Position numbers and translations under genes: made by a program
NCBI GenBank assembly: GCA_003241895.1
Contig: QBLY01000019.1
Span: forward strand, 1-52,016
DNA from: Lysobacteraceae bacterium
Lineage (GTDB): Bacteria > Pseudomonadota > Gammaproteobacteria > Xanthomonadales > Xanthomonadaceae
Length of the DNA: 52,016 bases
Direction: 5' to 3'
Part shown: piece after piece, positions 1 to 8,171 of the stretch
Layout: each line of letters starts with the position of its first letter
How positions within the stretch are numbered: the first letter of the stretch is position 1
Notes under the pieces: generated by a model
Databases searched by the model: none
What the model was told of the DNA's origin: nothing
What the model saw: only the letters and a program-made list of their open reading frames with translations

Positions 1-1
1 C

Positions 2-364
2 CCGGCGCCGGTGGCCCCACCTGCCCCCCGCGGGGAGCCCGGCCTGGTGCACGTGCACCCGGTTCGCTCCGGCCAGCAGGTTTACGCCCAGGACCGCGAC
101 CTCACCGTCTGCGCCACGGTCGGCGCCGGCGCCGAAGTCATCGCCGACGGCTCCATCCACGTCTACGGCGCCCTGCGCGGGCGCGCCCTGGCCGGCGCCG
201 GCGGGCTGGCCTCGGCCCGCATCTTCTGCCGTGAGTTCCATGCGGAGCTGGTGGCCGTGGCTGGACACTACAAAGTGCTGGAAGAAATCCCCAAGGAACT
301 GCTCGGCAAAGCCGTGCAGATCTGGCTTGAGAATGACAAGCTGCGCATTGAACAGCTCGACTGA
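2..364 (+). CDS. minC: Septum site-determining protein MinC, C-terminal part (5' end outside window)
   Basis: MinC inhibits FtsZ polymerisation and is recruited to the membrane by MinD, keeping division away from the poles. The open frame runs in from the left edge, so only about 120 C-terminal residues are present. They form the MinC C-terminal beta-helix domain: the stretch reading VYGALRGRALAGA followed by ARIFCREFHAELVAVAG is the family hallmark, and the tail has the usual amphipathic end (LENDKLRIEQLD). Stop at 362-364. minD starts 47 bases downstream and minE follows, the standard minCDE order. Identity is secure; the N-terminal FtsZ-inhibiting domain cannot be assessed. Confidence 0.95.
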   Translation, partial: PAPVAPPAPRGEPGLVHVHPVRSGQQVYAQDRDLTVCATVGAGAEVIADGSIHVYGALRGRALAGAGGLASARIFCREFHAELVAVAGHYKVLEEIPKELLGKAVQIWLENDKLRIEQLD

Positions 365-411
365 ACCCACAATAGACGCGCTTTCCAAGCGCCTCGTCCC
401 GGAGAAGACCA

Positions 412-1221
412 TTGGCTGAAATCATCGTTGTGACCTCGGGCAAGGGCGGCGTCGGCAAGACCACCACCAGCGCCAGCATCGCCTGCGGCCTGGCCAAGGC
501 CGGCAAGAAGACCGTGGTGATCGACTTCGACGTCGGCCTGCGCAACCTCGACCTGATCATGGGCTGCGAGCGCCGGGTCGTTTACGACTTCGTGAACGTG
601 GTCAACGACGAAGCCAACCTCAAGCAGGCCCTGATCAAGGACAAGCGCTTCGACAACCTGTTCGTGCTGGCGGCCTCGCAGACCCGCGACAAGGATTCGC
701 TGACCAAGGAAGGCGTCGAAAAGGTGCTCAAGGGCCTGGCCGACGAGGGCTTCGACTTCATCCTGTGCGACTCGCCGGCCGGCATCGAGAAGGGCGCTTT
801 CCTTGCGATGTACTTCGCCGACCGCGCCGTGGTGGTGGTGAACCCGGAAGTGAGTTCGGTGCGCGACTCCGACCGCATCCTGGGGCTGCTCGCCAGCAAG
901 ACCCGCAGGGCCGAAAACGGCGAGCGCGTGAAGGAACACCTGCTGCTCACCCGCTACAGCCCCAAGCGCGTCGAGGCCGGCGACATGCTGTCGATCGCCG
1001 ACGTGCAGGAAATCCTCGGCCTGGACGTGGTTGGCGTCATTCCCGAGTCGCCCGAGGTGCTGCAGAGTTCCAACGCCGGCGTACCGGTGATCCTGGACGA
1101 GAACTCGCCCGCCGGGCAGGCCTACACCGACGCCGTCGCGCGCATCCTGGGCGAAGACCGCCCGATGCGATTCACCACCGTCGAGAAGAAAGGTTTCTTC
1201 TCCAAGATGTTCGGGGGCTGA
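412..1221 (+). CDS. minD: Septum site-determining ATPase MinD
   Basis: Membrane-associated ParA/MinD-type ATPase that oscillates between poles with MinE and delivers MinC. The 269-residue protein has the deviant Walker A motif GKGGVGKTT at about residues 10-18, the conserved FDVGLRNLDL segment near 39-48, and a C-terminal amphipathic membrane-targeting helix (KKGFFSKMF). The start is a TTG preceded by GGAGAAG seven bases upstream, and MAEIIVVTSGKGG matches the family N-terminus, so no earlier start is needed. Length equals the family norm. It lies between minC and minE, with minE only 3 bases after its stop. Confidence 0.97.
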   Translation: MAEIIVVTSGKGGVGKTTTSASIACGLAKAGKKTVVIDFDVGLRNLDLIMGCERRVVYDFVNVVNDEANLKQALIKDKRFDNLFVLAASQTRDKDSLTKEGVEKVLKGLADEGFDFILCDSPAGIEKGAFLAMYFADRAVVVVNPEVSSVRDSDRILGLLASKTRRAENGERVKEHLLLTRYSPKRVEAGDMLSIADVQEILGLDVVGVIPESPEVLQSSNAGVPVILDENSPAGQAYTDAVARILGEDRPMRFTTVEKKGFFSKMFGG

Positions 1222-1224
1222 GCC

Positions 1225-1494
1225 ATGGGTATCTTCGACTTCCTCACCCAGAGCAAGAAAAACTCCGCCAACGTCGCCAAGAACCGCCTGCAGATCCTGA
1301 TCCAGCAGGAACGTTCGATGCGCGGCGCGCCCGACTACCTGCCGCTGCTGCAGCGCGAGTTGCTGGAAGTGATCCGCAAGTACATCAACGTCGACTCTGA
1401 CGCGGTGAAGGTGGGCCTGCACAAGGACGGCGACAACGACCTGCTCGACATCTCGGTGGCCCTGCCCGACAAGGCCGCCTCCACGGGCAACTGA
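1225..1494 (+). CDS. minE: Cell division topological specificity factor MinE
   Basis: MinE stimulates MinD ATPase and drives Min oscillation so that MinCD inhibits division only at the poles. The 89-residue protein starts MGIFDFL (amphipathic membrane-binding N-terminus), then has the MinD-interacting helix ([14 protein letters not shown], about residues 18-31) and the dimerisation beta domain with [15 protein letters not shown]. Length is normal for the family. ATG start 3 bases after the minD stop implies translational coupling within minCDE. Confidence 0.97.
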   Translation: MGIFDFLTQSKKNSANVAKNRLQILIQQERSMRGAPDYLPLLQRELLEVIRKYINVDSDAVKVGLHKDGDNDLLDISVALPDKAASTGN

Positions 1495-1497
1495 GCC

Positions 1498-1953
1498 ATG
1501 CTGACCTTGGCCGACATCGGGGTGGATGCGGCCGGGGCCCTGCTGTCCGCCTACGGCCTGGCGCTTGAACGCGTGCCCGACGGCCAGGACATCCCCGGCA
1601 GCTACTGGGGCGAAGTGGAGGCCGGCCTGATCGGCTGCACCGTCTACGCCCGCGCCGATACCCCGGTGCATTCGCTGCTGCATGAAGCCTGCCACCTGAT
1701 CGTGATGCCCCCGGAGCGGCGCGCCGCGGTGCACACCGACGCCACCGATTCCGTGCCCGAGGAAGACGCCGCCTGCTACCTGCAGATCCTGCTGGCCGAC
1801 GCGCTGCCGGGCGTGGGCCGCGACCGCCTGATGGCCGACATGGACGCCTGGGGCTACAGCTTCCGGCTGGGTTCGGCGCGCGACTGGTTCGAACGCGACG
1901 CCGAAGATGCGCGGGCCTTCCTGTCCACCCGCGGCCTGGTCCCGGCCGCATGA
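1498..1953 (+). CDS. Uncharacterised 151-aa protein with an HEXXH motif, downstream of minE
   Basis: Not recognised as a named family. The protein is small, acidic and lacks a signal peptide. It contains HEACH at residues 62-66 and an acidic EED at 88-90, about 22 residues after the second histidine. That spacing resembles gluzincin-type zinc sites (HEXXH plus a distal Glu), so a minimal zinc metallopeptidase or metal-binding fold is possible. This is inferred from motif geometry alone. The ATG follows the minE stop by 3 bases, so it is probably cotranscribed with the min genes, although a role in division does not follow from that. Frame and codon use match the neighbours. Confidence 0.8.
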   Translation: MLTLADIGVDAAGALLSAYGLALERVPDGQDIPGSYWGEVEAGLIGCTVYARADTPVHSLLHEACHLIVMPPERRAAVHTDATDSVPEEDAACYLQILLADALPGVGRDRLMADMDAWGYSFRLGSARDWFERDAEDARAFLSTRGLVPAA

Positions 1954-2042
1954 CCTGCGGCAAAAATGGCCGGAAACGCGGCCTGCTTTCCGTTCTGCTC
2001 GGGGAGCGCCCCGAATCGCCCGCCCACTTCCGGAGTTTCCCC

Positions 2043-3035
2043 ATGCCGACCCGCCGCCCGACCCCCTGGATTCACAGCCTGTTCGCCACCCTGCTGATGG
2101 CCGGCGCCGCGCTGGCGCAGACCGCGCTGCCGCCCGATGTCGCCGGCGGCAAGGACAACCCGCTGGTGGGCCGCTACGAAGGCTCGCGCCTGAGCGCCTA
2201 CGAGCACCAGGACTTCGCCAGCAAATCCATGCTCAGCAGCACGCTCACCCGCGCCGCCAACTACAAGCTGGCGCCGTCCAACACCACCACGCACGAGGGT
2301 CGCTACACGCATATCGCCTACCAGGCGCCGTTCGGCCGCTCGTCGCTGGAAGTGTTCCGCAACCAGGTCAGCCGCCTCACCGACCAGGGCTTCCGCACGG
2401 TATTCAGCTGCGAAGAAGCCGCCTGCGTGGACGACCCCAAGCAGGCGCGCTACATGTCGCTGAGCTGGAGCGACACCGGTGAACACAAGATCGGCGCCGA
2501 CCGCAAGATCCGCTACGCCCTGCTCGAGCGCGACCAGGCCGGCGCGGTCACCACGGTCGCCATCCGCACCGCCGAACACGGCGCACCCAACGTCGGCCCG
2601 CGCAGCGTCATTTCGGTGGTCGAGTCAAAGGCCATGGAAACCGGCAAGATCGTCTTCGTGGACGCCTCGGCCATGCAGGCCTCCATCGACACCAGCGGCC
2701 GCGTGGCGCTGTACGGCATCCTGTTCGACACCGACAAGGCCGACATCAAGCCCGAGTCCAAGGCCACGCTGGAGGAAATCGCCAAGTTCCTGCGCGCCAA
2801 TCCAAAGCTCAACCTAGTGGTGGCCGGGCACACCGACGCCCAGGGCGCCTTCGACTACAACGTCACCCTGTCCAAGCGCCGCGCCGCCGCCGTGGTTTCG
2901 GCCCTGGTGGGGCAGCACGGCATAGCCGCCGCCCGCCTGACGGCATTCGGCGCCGGCATGGCCGCGCCCGTGGCCAGCAATGACGACGAAGCCGGCCGCA
3001 GCAAGAACCGTCGCGTCGAGCTGGTCAAGCGCTGA
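2043..3035 (+). CDS. OmpA-family protein with N-terminal DUF4892-like domain
   Basis: Predicted secreted or outer-membrane-associated protein of 330 residues. The chosen ATG at 2043 gives a signal peptide (basic start, hydrophobic core, cleavage after ALA-Q) and has CGGAG upstream; the frame is open further upstream but without such a start. The middle region (about 40-190, with GRYEGS and YEHQDF near its start) resembles DUF4892 lipoprotein-like domains. The C-terminus (about 215-330) is an OmpA peptidoglycan-binding domain: LFDTDKADIKPES, VAGHTD and NRRVEL are its typical segments, with the diaminopimelate-binding Asp and Arg present. A GC-rich hairpin follows the stop. Confidence 0.88.
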   Translation: MPTRRPTPWIHSLFATLLMAGAALAQTALPPDVAGGKDNPLVGRYEGSRLSAYEHQDFASKSMLSSTLTRAANYKLAPSNTTTHEGRYTHIAYQAPFGRSSLEVFRNQVSRLTDQGFRTVFSCEEAACVDDPKQARYMSLSWSDTGEHKIGADRKIRYALLERDQAGAVTTVAIRTAEHGAPNVGPRSVISVVESKAMETGKIVFVDASAMQASIDTSGRVALYGILFDTDKADIKPESKATLEEIAKFLRANPKLNLVVAGHTDAQGAFDYNVTLSKRRAAAVVSALVGQHGIAAARLTAFGAGMAAPVASNDDEAGRSKNRRVELVKR

Positions 3036-3044
3036 ACCGGCACG

Positions 3045-3068
3045 GTCGGGGGGCGTCCGCCCCCCGAC
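3045..3068 (+). terminator. GC-rich hairpin after the OmpA-like gene, possible terminator
   Basis: A perfect 11-bp inverted repeat (GTCGGGGGGCG / CGCCCCCCGAC) separated by TC begins 9 bases after the stop at 3035. It is followed only by TT, so it lacks a proper T tract. It may act as a weak or factor-assisted terminator or as a 3'-end stabiliser. Confidence 0.45.
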
Positions 3069-3139
3069 TTGCACCCAAGCCCCACGGAGGAATAGCCTTC
3101 CGGCACCCTGCGCCCGCAGCTGATCCTGGAGACGTTCCC

Positions 3140-5149
3140 GTGAATTCCCAACGCGCCCTGCTGGCGCTCGCCATCACTGCCGGCCTGCTTGTCCTGGGCG
3201 GCTGCAAGTCCGAAGAAAAATCCGCCGCCGGCCAGCCGGCCGCCGCATCCGCCCCCGCCGCGGCCGCCCCTGACGCCGCGGCCGGCGAAACCGCCGACGA
3301 GTTCGTGGCCCGGGTCAACAAGACCGTGAAGGACATGACCCCCGAGATCACTTCGGCGGCATGGCTGGGCGCGACCTACATCAACGCCGACAGCCAGCGC
3401 GTCGAATCGGCGGCCAACGAGCGCTACCTCACGCTCAACAACGCCTTCGTCGAACAGGCCAAGACCTACGACACCGCAGGCCTCAAGCCCGAGACGGCGC
3501 GCGTGCTGCACCTGCTCAAGGTCAGCGCCTCCCTGCCCGCCCCGCGCGACCCGGCCAAGCTCAAGGAGCTCACCGAGATCGTCAGCCGCATGGGCGGTGA
3601 CTACGGCAAGGGCAAGTGGTGCGTGGACGGCAAGGACTGCAAGGACATCGGCCAGGTGTCGGAGATCCTCGCCAGCCCGGCCAGCAGCTACGACGAGCTC
3701 AAGGCGGCCTGGGAGGGCTGGCACACCATCGCCGTGCCGATGCGCAAGGACTACCAGCGCTTCGTGGAGCTGACCAACGAAGGCGCCACGGAAATGGGCT
3801 TCGCCAACACCGGCGACGTCTGGCGCTCGGGCTACGACATGCCGGCGGTCGACTTCCAGGCCGAGGCCGACCGCCTCTGGGGCCAGGTGCAGCCGCTGTA
3901 CGAACAGCTGCAGTGCTACACCCGCGAGAAGCTGGTGGCCAAGTACGGCGACCAGGGCTCGGTGGACGGCATGATCCCGGCCCACCTCACCGGCAACCTG
4001 TGGCAGCAGGACTGGGGCAACCTCTGGCCGATCCTGGAGCCCTACCAGGGCGTGGGCAGCCTGGACGTGGGCGGTGCGCTGAAGAAGCAGCGTGACGCCA
4101 TCCTGGCCGAAATGGTGGCTGCCGCCGGCGGCATGGGCAAGCTCACGGCAGCCGAACAGGTCGAGATCGAGCGCAAGGCCGACCTGGAAATGGCCACCCG
4201 CATGACCAAGCTGGCCGAGAGCTTCTACACCGGCCTGGGCATGCCGGCCCTGCCGGAAAGCTTCTACACCGACTCGATGCTGGTGCAGCCGCGCGACCGC
4301 GACGTGGTCTGCCACGCCAGCGCCTGGCCGATGAACACCGAGGGCGAAGTGCGCATCAAGATGTGCATCAAGCCGACCGAGGAAGAGCTCACCACCATCT
4401 ACCACGAGCTGGGCCACATCTATTACTACCTGGCCTACAAGGACAAGCCGCCGATGTTCCAGAACGGCGCGCACGACGGCTTCCACGAAGCCATCGGCGA
4501 CACCATCGAGCTGTCCATGACCCCCGACTACCTGGCCTCGATCGGCCTGGTGGACAAGCCGGCGCTGAGCACCGAAGCGGTGATCAACTCGCAGATGCGC
4601 ATGGCGTTGGCGAAGGTCGCCTTCATGCCCTTCGGCCTGATGATCGACCGCTGGCGCTGGGGCGTCTTCGACGGCTCGATCGCGCCGGCGGACTACAACA
4701 AGGCGTGGTGGGAGCTCAAGGCCAAGTACCAGGGCGTGGCGCCGGTGGACGCGCGCGGCGAGGAGTTCTTCGACCCGGGCGCGAAGTACCACGTGCCGGG
4801 CAATACGCCCTACACGCGCTACTTCCTGTCGCACATCCTGCAGTTCCAGTTCTACAAGTCGCTGTGCGATGCGGCCGGCCACACGGGCCCGCTTTACAGC
4901 TGCAACTTCGCCAACAACCCCGAGGCGGGCAAGCGCTACTGGGCCATGCTCGAGCGTGGCGCCAGCCAGCCCTGGCAGGCGACGCTGAAGGAGCTGACCG
5001 GCGGCGAGCAGATGGACGGCTCGGCGGTGCTGGAGTACTTTGCGCCGCTGCAGACCTGGCTGATCGAGCAGAACAAGGGCAAGACCTGCGGCTGGTCGGG
5101 CGAGTCCCAGCCCGCCGCGCCGGCACCGGCACCGGCACCGGCCGCATAA
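3140..5149 (+). CDS. M2-family (angiotensin-converting-enzyme-like) dipeptidyl carboxypeptidase, lipoprotein
   Basis: Zinc peptidase predicted to release C-terminal dipeptides from oligopeptides in the periplasm. The 669-residue protein begins at a GTG (CTGGAG upstream) and has a lipoprotein signal ending in LGGC with the lipidated Cys at residue 22, followed by an Ala/Pro-rich linker. The zinc site is HELGH at 422-426 with the third ligand in GFHEAIGD (Glu450). The 24-residue gap from the second His to this Glu equals that of human ACE, and the intervening LAYK..PPMFQNGA segment is diagnostic of family M2. The C-terminus ends in a short Pro-Ala repeat. It is followed by a strong terminator, so it is likely transcribed alone. 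Confidence 0.95.
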   Translation: MNSQRALLALAITAGLLVLGGCKSEEKSAAGQPAAASAPAAAAPDAAAGETADEFVARVNKTVKDMTPEITSAAWLGATYINADSQRVESAANERYLTLNNAFVEQAKTYDTAGLKPETARVLHLLKVSASLPAPRDPAKLKELTEIVSRMGGDYGKGKWCVDGKDCKDIGQVSEILASPASSYDELKAAWEGWHTIAVPMRKDYQRFVELTNEGATEMGFANTGDVWRSGYDMPAVDFQAEADRLWGQVQPLYEQLQCYTREKLVAKYGDQGSVDGMIPAHLTGNLWQQDWGNLWPILEPYQGVGSLDVGGALKKQRDAILAEMVAAAGGMGKLTAAEQVEIERKADLEMATRMTKLAESFYTGLGMPALPESFYTDSMLVQPRDRDVVCHASAWPMNTEGEVRIKMCIKPTEEELTTIYHELGHIYYYLAYKDKPPMFQNGAHDGFHEAIGDTIELSMTPDYLASIGLVDKPALSTEAVINSQMRMALAKVAFMPFGLMIDRWRWGVFDGSIAPADYNKAWWELKAKYQGVAPVDARGEEFFDPGAKYHVPGNTPYTRYFLSHILQFQFYKSLCDAAGHTGPLYSCNFANNPEAGKRYWAMLERGASQPWQATLKELTGGEQMDGSAVLEYFAPLQTWLIEQNKGKTCGWSGESQPAAPAPAPAPAA

Positions 5150-5172
5150 GCCAAGCGCGAAAGCGGCATCGG

Positions 5173-5209
5173 GCGGCCGGCGAAGCGATTCGCCGGCCGC
5201 TTTGTTTTT
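5173..5209 (+). terminator. Rho-independent terminator after the M2 peptidase
   Basis: A 12-bp perfect stem (GCGGCCGGCGAA / TTCGCCGGCCGC) with a GCGA tetraloop is followed directly by TTTGTTTTT. It lies 23 bases past the peptidase stop and 18 bases before the GNAT start, and clearly ends the upstream transcript. Confidence 0.9.
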
Positions 5210-5226
5210 GGTGCTAGCGTTGGCCC

Positions 5227-5676
5227 ATGGCTCCCTTGGACATAGCCCGCGCCGGCACCGACGACCTGGCCGAATGGATGCCCCTGTTCGCCGGCTACCT
5301 GCGCTTTTACGGCAAGCCCGTGGACGAGGCGCGCATCGCCGCCTTCCTCCGGGAGCGCCTGGCGCGCGGCGACTCGGCGGTGTTCCTGGCCCGGCATGGC
5401 GCCGCGGCGGTCGGCTTCGTGCAGCTTTACCCCTGCTTTGCCAGTCTGTCGCTGGCGCGCAGCTGGATCCTCAACGACCTGTTCGTACAGCCCCAGGCCC
5501 GTGGCGTGGGCGCGGGTCGCGCGCTGATGCTGGCCGCGCACACGCTGGCCCGCGACACCGGGGCGGCCGAGCTGTTCCTGCAGACCGCGGGCGACAACAC
5601 GACGGCGCGCAAGCTCTATGAGGGCCTGGGCTGGAAGCGGGACGACGCGTTCCTGGTCTATACCCTGGATCCGTGA
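5227..5676 (+). CDS. GNAT-family N-acetyltransferase
   Basis: Transfers an acetyl group from acetyl-CoA to an unidentified amine. The 149-residue protein shows the GNAT core: an N-terminal recognition part, strands ending in SWILNDLFVQP, then motif A RGVGAGRALM (about residues 94-103) that binds the CoA pyrophosphate, and motif B NTTARKLYEGLGWKR, typical of single-domain GNATs. No partner suggests the substrate. The ATG lies just after the terminator and has no clear Shine-Dalgarno sequence, so the transcript may have a very short leader. The Rieske gene starts 38 bases downstream. Confidence 0.88.
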   Translation: MAPLDIARAGTDDLAEWMPLFAGYLRFYGKPVDEARIAAFLRERLARGDSAVFLARHGAAAVGFVQLYPCFASLSLARSWILNDLFVQPQARGVGAGRALMLAAHTLARDTGAAELFLQTAGDNTTARKLYEGLGWKRDDAFLVYTLDP

Positions 5677-5714
5677 GGCGCGATACTCGCCCTATCCCAA
5701 CGCCGGCCTCGCCC

Positions 5715-6788
5715 ATGAATCCCCACCTCCCCGACCCGCTGGCCCCGCAGACGCTGGACCACGCGCTGGCGCTGCACCCCGACTTCTACCGCGGCGAAGC
5801 GATGCTCGAGCGCGACCGCCGCGACGTGTTCGCCTGCAGCTGGCAGCTGGTGGGACACGAATCGGCGCTGGCCAACGCCGGCGACCACGTGGTGACCGAC
5901 ATCGCCGGGCTGCCGGTGATCGTGATCCGCGACACCGCCGGCCAGCTGCGCGCCTACCACAACGTCTGCCGCCATCGCGCCGGCCCGCTGGCCACCTGCG
6001 ACGGCAAGGCCGCCAAGGTGCTGCGCTGCAAGTACCACGGCTGGACCTACACGCTGGAAGGCGTGCTGCGCAGCGCGCCGGAAATGCAGACCGCCGAGGA
6101 CTTCGAGCCCAGCGACGTGCGCCTGCCGGAACTGCGCGTGGACAGCTGGCAGGGCCTGGTGTTCGTGGCGGGCGACGGCGCGCCTTCGTTTGCTCAGTTC
6201 AGCGCCGGCTTCGACGCACCGCTGCGCGGCCTGTCGCCCAAGGACTTCGTCTTCCACAAGCGCTTGAGCTACGAAGTGGCCTGCAACTGGAAGGTGTACT
6301 GCGACAACTACCTCGAGGGCTACCACGTGCCGCACATCCACCCGGGCCTCAACAGCCTGCTGGACTACCGGCAGTACGTCACCGAAACGCTGGACTGGTT
6401 CTCTTACCAATACAGCCCGCTGCAGAGCGACCAGGGCCTGTATGGCGACGGCGACGCGGTGTACTACTTCATCTATCCCAACACCATGCTCAACCTGCTG
6501 CCCGGCCGCCTGCAGACCAACCGCGTGCTGCCGCTGGGCGCCGACCGCTGCGTCGTCGAGTTCGATTATTACTACGCCGCGTCCGACAGCGCCGACGCCG
6601 AGGCGCGCAAGCAGGCCGACCACGATTTCGCCCACCAGGTACAGGACGAGGACATCGAGATCTGCGAACACGTCCAGCGTGGCCTGGCTTCGGGTTCCTA
6701 CGTCCCCGGCCGCCTGAACCCGCTGCGCGAGAACGCCGTGTTCCACTACCACGAGCTGCTGCGCCAGGCCTACCGCCAGGCGATCTGA
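5715..6788 (+). CDS. Rieske-type aromatic ring-hydroxylating oxygenase, alpha subunit
   Basis: Oxygenase component that uses a Rieske [2Fe-2S] cluster to feed electrons to a mononuclear iron site. The ATG at 5715 gives 357 residues; an in-frame GTG at 5673 would add 14 residues overlapping the GNAT stop. Cluster ligands are CRH (Cys85, His87) and CKYH (Cys105, His108). The catalytic iron motif is DNYLEGYHVPHIHPG (about 197-211), with two of its histidines plus a downstream Asp as ligands. The overall style resembles choline/carnitine monooxygenase-like proteins. No ferredoxin or reductase gene is adjacent, so the electron donor must be encoded elsewhere and the substrate is unknown. Confidence 0.92.
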   Translation: MNPHLPDPLAPQTLDHALALHPDFYRGEAMLERDRRDVFACSWQLVGHESALANAGDHVVTDIAGLPVIVIRDTAGQLRAYHNVCRHRAGPLATCDGKAAKVLRCKYHGWTYTLEGVLRSAPEMQTAEDFEPSDVRLPELRVDSWQGLVFVAGDGAPSFAQFSAGFDAPLRGLSPKDFVFHKRLSYEVACNWKVYCDNYLEGYHVPHIHPGLNSLLDYRQYVTETLDWFSYQYSPLQSDQGLYGDGDAVYYFIYPNTMLNLLPGRLQTNRVLPLGADRCVVEFDYYYAASDSADAEARKQADHDFAHQVQDEDIEICEHVQRGLASGSYVPGRLNPLRENAVFHYHELLRQAYRQAI

Positions 6789-6819
6789 CGCAGGCTGCAC
6801 CGGACCGCTGTCCAACCCG

Positions 6820-8082
6820 TCACAGCTCGGCGGTCGGTTCGTGCCTGGCGATGTTGGGATCGGGATCCGGGATCGGGTCGGGGTAGCGGTTGCTGTGCGA
6901 GACGTACCAGCGCCACAGGGCGAAGGCACCCACCGTGAAGGCGGCAGCAGTGAGCGCCAGGTGCAGCCCGCTGCCGCTGACCAGCGGTGACAGCACGCCG
7001 GCGATCAGGGCGTTCGACATCAGGCTGACGAAGGCCTGCATGGACGAGGCGCTGCCGCGCTGGCGCGGGTACATGTCCAGGATCGCCAGCGTCACGATCG
7101 GGAAAACCAGGGCGATGCCGAAGGCACCCAGCGCCGTGGGCAGCACGGCCCAGGGCAGCGTGGGGGCATCGGTCAAGGCGTTGTAGCCGATGTTGTAGGC
7201 CGCGGCGACGCCGCAGCAGGCGAAGCCCCACTCCACCAGCCGCCGCCCGCTCATGCGTCCGGCCGCGCGGCCGCTGAAAAACGCGCCCAGCATCATGCCG
7301 CCGATGGTGGGCGCGAAGAACCACACGAAGTCCTGCTCGCCCAGCCCCAGCAGGTCCATCACGAACGCCGGCGCCGAGGCGATGTACAGGAACAGCGCGC
7401 CGAAGTTGAGCGTGCCCACCAGCGTCAGCAGCCGGAACCGCCGGTTGGCCAGCATGCGGCCGTAGTCACGCGCCAGGGTGACCGCGTGCAGCGGCACACG
7501 ATTGCCGGGCGGATGCGTCTCGGGCAGGCCCCAGGCCGTCAGCACGAACAGCACCAGCCCGAACAGCGCCAGGAACCAGAAGATGCCGTGCCAGTCGGTC
7601 CAGCCCAGGATCAGGCCGCCGATCACCGGCGCGATGGCCGGGGCGATGCCGAAGATCATGGAAATCTGGCTCATCAGGCGCTGCGCATCGTCGCCGTCGC
7701 GGCAGTCGCGCACCACCGCACGCCCCACGATCAGCCCCACGCCCGCCGACAGGCCCTGCAGCGCGCGGTACACCAGCATCGTGGTCATGTCGGTGGCCAG
7801 CGCCGCGCCGATGGACGCCAGCGTGAACAGCACGATGCCCGCCAGCAGCACCTTCCGTCGCCCGATGGCGTCCGAGATGGGCCCGTGGAACAGCGACATG
7901 GCCGCATACCCGAACAGGTACACGCTGATCGTCTGCTGCATGGCGACCTTGCCCACGCCCAGGTCGCCGGCCATCACCACGAAGGCCGGGAACACCGTGT
8001 CGATCGAGAACGGCCCGAACATGGCCAAGCCGCCGAGGATGAAGGCCAACCGGGCACGTGAGATTTGCTGTGGGGAGGTCAT
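6820..8082 (-). CDS. Bcr/CflA-type MFS drug efflux transporter
   Basis: Inner-membrane proton antiporter of the DHA1 type with about 12 hydrophobic helices. The ATG at 8082 gives 420 residues beginning MTSPQQISRARLAF. The N-terminal half contains FSIDTVFPAF in TM1, the loop 2-3 motif GPISDAIGRRKV, and motif C-like GIAPAIAPVIGG, all typical of Bcr/CflA transporters that export bicyclomycin, chloramphenicol-like drugs or metabolites. The C-terminus has a charged tail ending in RHEPTAEL. It is convergent with the Rieske gene and divergent from the ABC exporter, with an 89-base shared promoter region. Substrate is not predictable. Confidence 0.92.
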   Translation of the reverse strand: MTSPQQISRARLAFILGGLAMFGPFSIDTVFPAFVVMAGDLGVGKVAMQQTISVYLFGYAAMSLFHGPISDAIGRRKVLLAGIVLFTLASIGAALATDMTTMLVYRALQGLSAGVGLIVGRAVVRDCRDGDDAQRLMSQISMIFGIAPAIAPVIGGLILGWTDWHGIFWFLALFGLVLFVLTAWGLPETHPPGNRVPLHAVTLARDYGRMLANRRFRLLTLVGTLNFGALFLYIASAPAFVMDLLGLGEQDFVWFFAPTIGGMMLGAFFSGRAAGRMSGRRLVEWGFACCGVAAAYNIGYNALTDAPTLPWAVLPTALGAFGIALVFPIVTLAILDMYPRQRGSASSMQAFVSLMSNALIAGVLSPLVSGSGLHLALTAAAFTVGAFALWRWYVSHSNRYPDPIPDPDPNIARHEPTAEL

Positions 8083-8171
8083 CGGCGTGGGCAGCGGGAA
8101 ACCGTGCCAGCATAACAAGCCCCACCCTGCCCCGGCTTGCAAGCCGCATCGTAAGCCCCGGACAATCCAGC

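Noticed and set aside
2855-4882. Very long open frame (675 codons) antisense to the M2 peptidase and OmpA-like genes
   Set aside because: It is the complement of well-supported genes, is rich in His/Val/Leu/Arg of the kind produced by reverse reading of GC-rich codons, and has no family motifs.
5673-5714. Earlier GTG start for the Rieske oxygenase overlapping the GNAT stop
   Set aside because: The added residues (RRDTRPIPTPASP) look like non-coding translation, and family proteins begin near the ATG at 5715.
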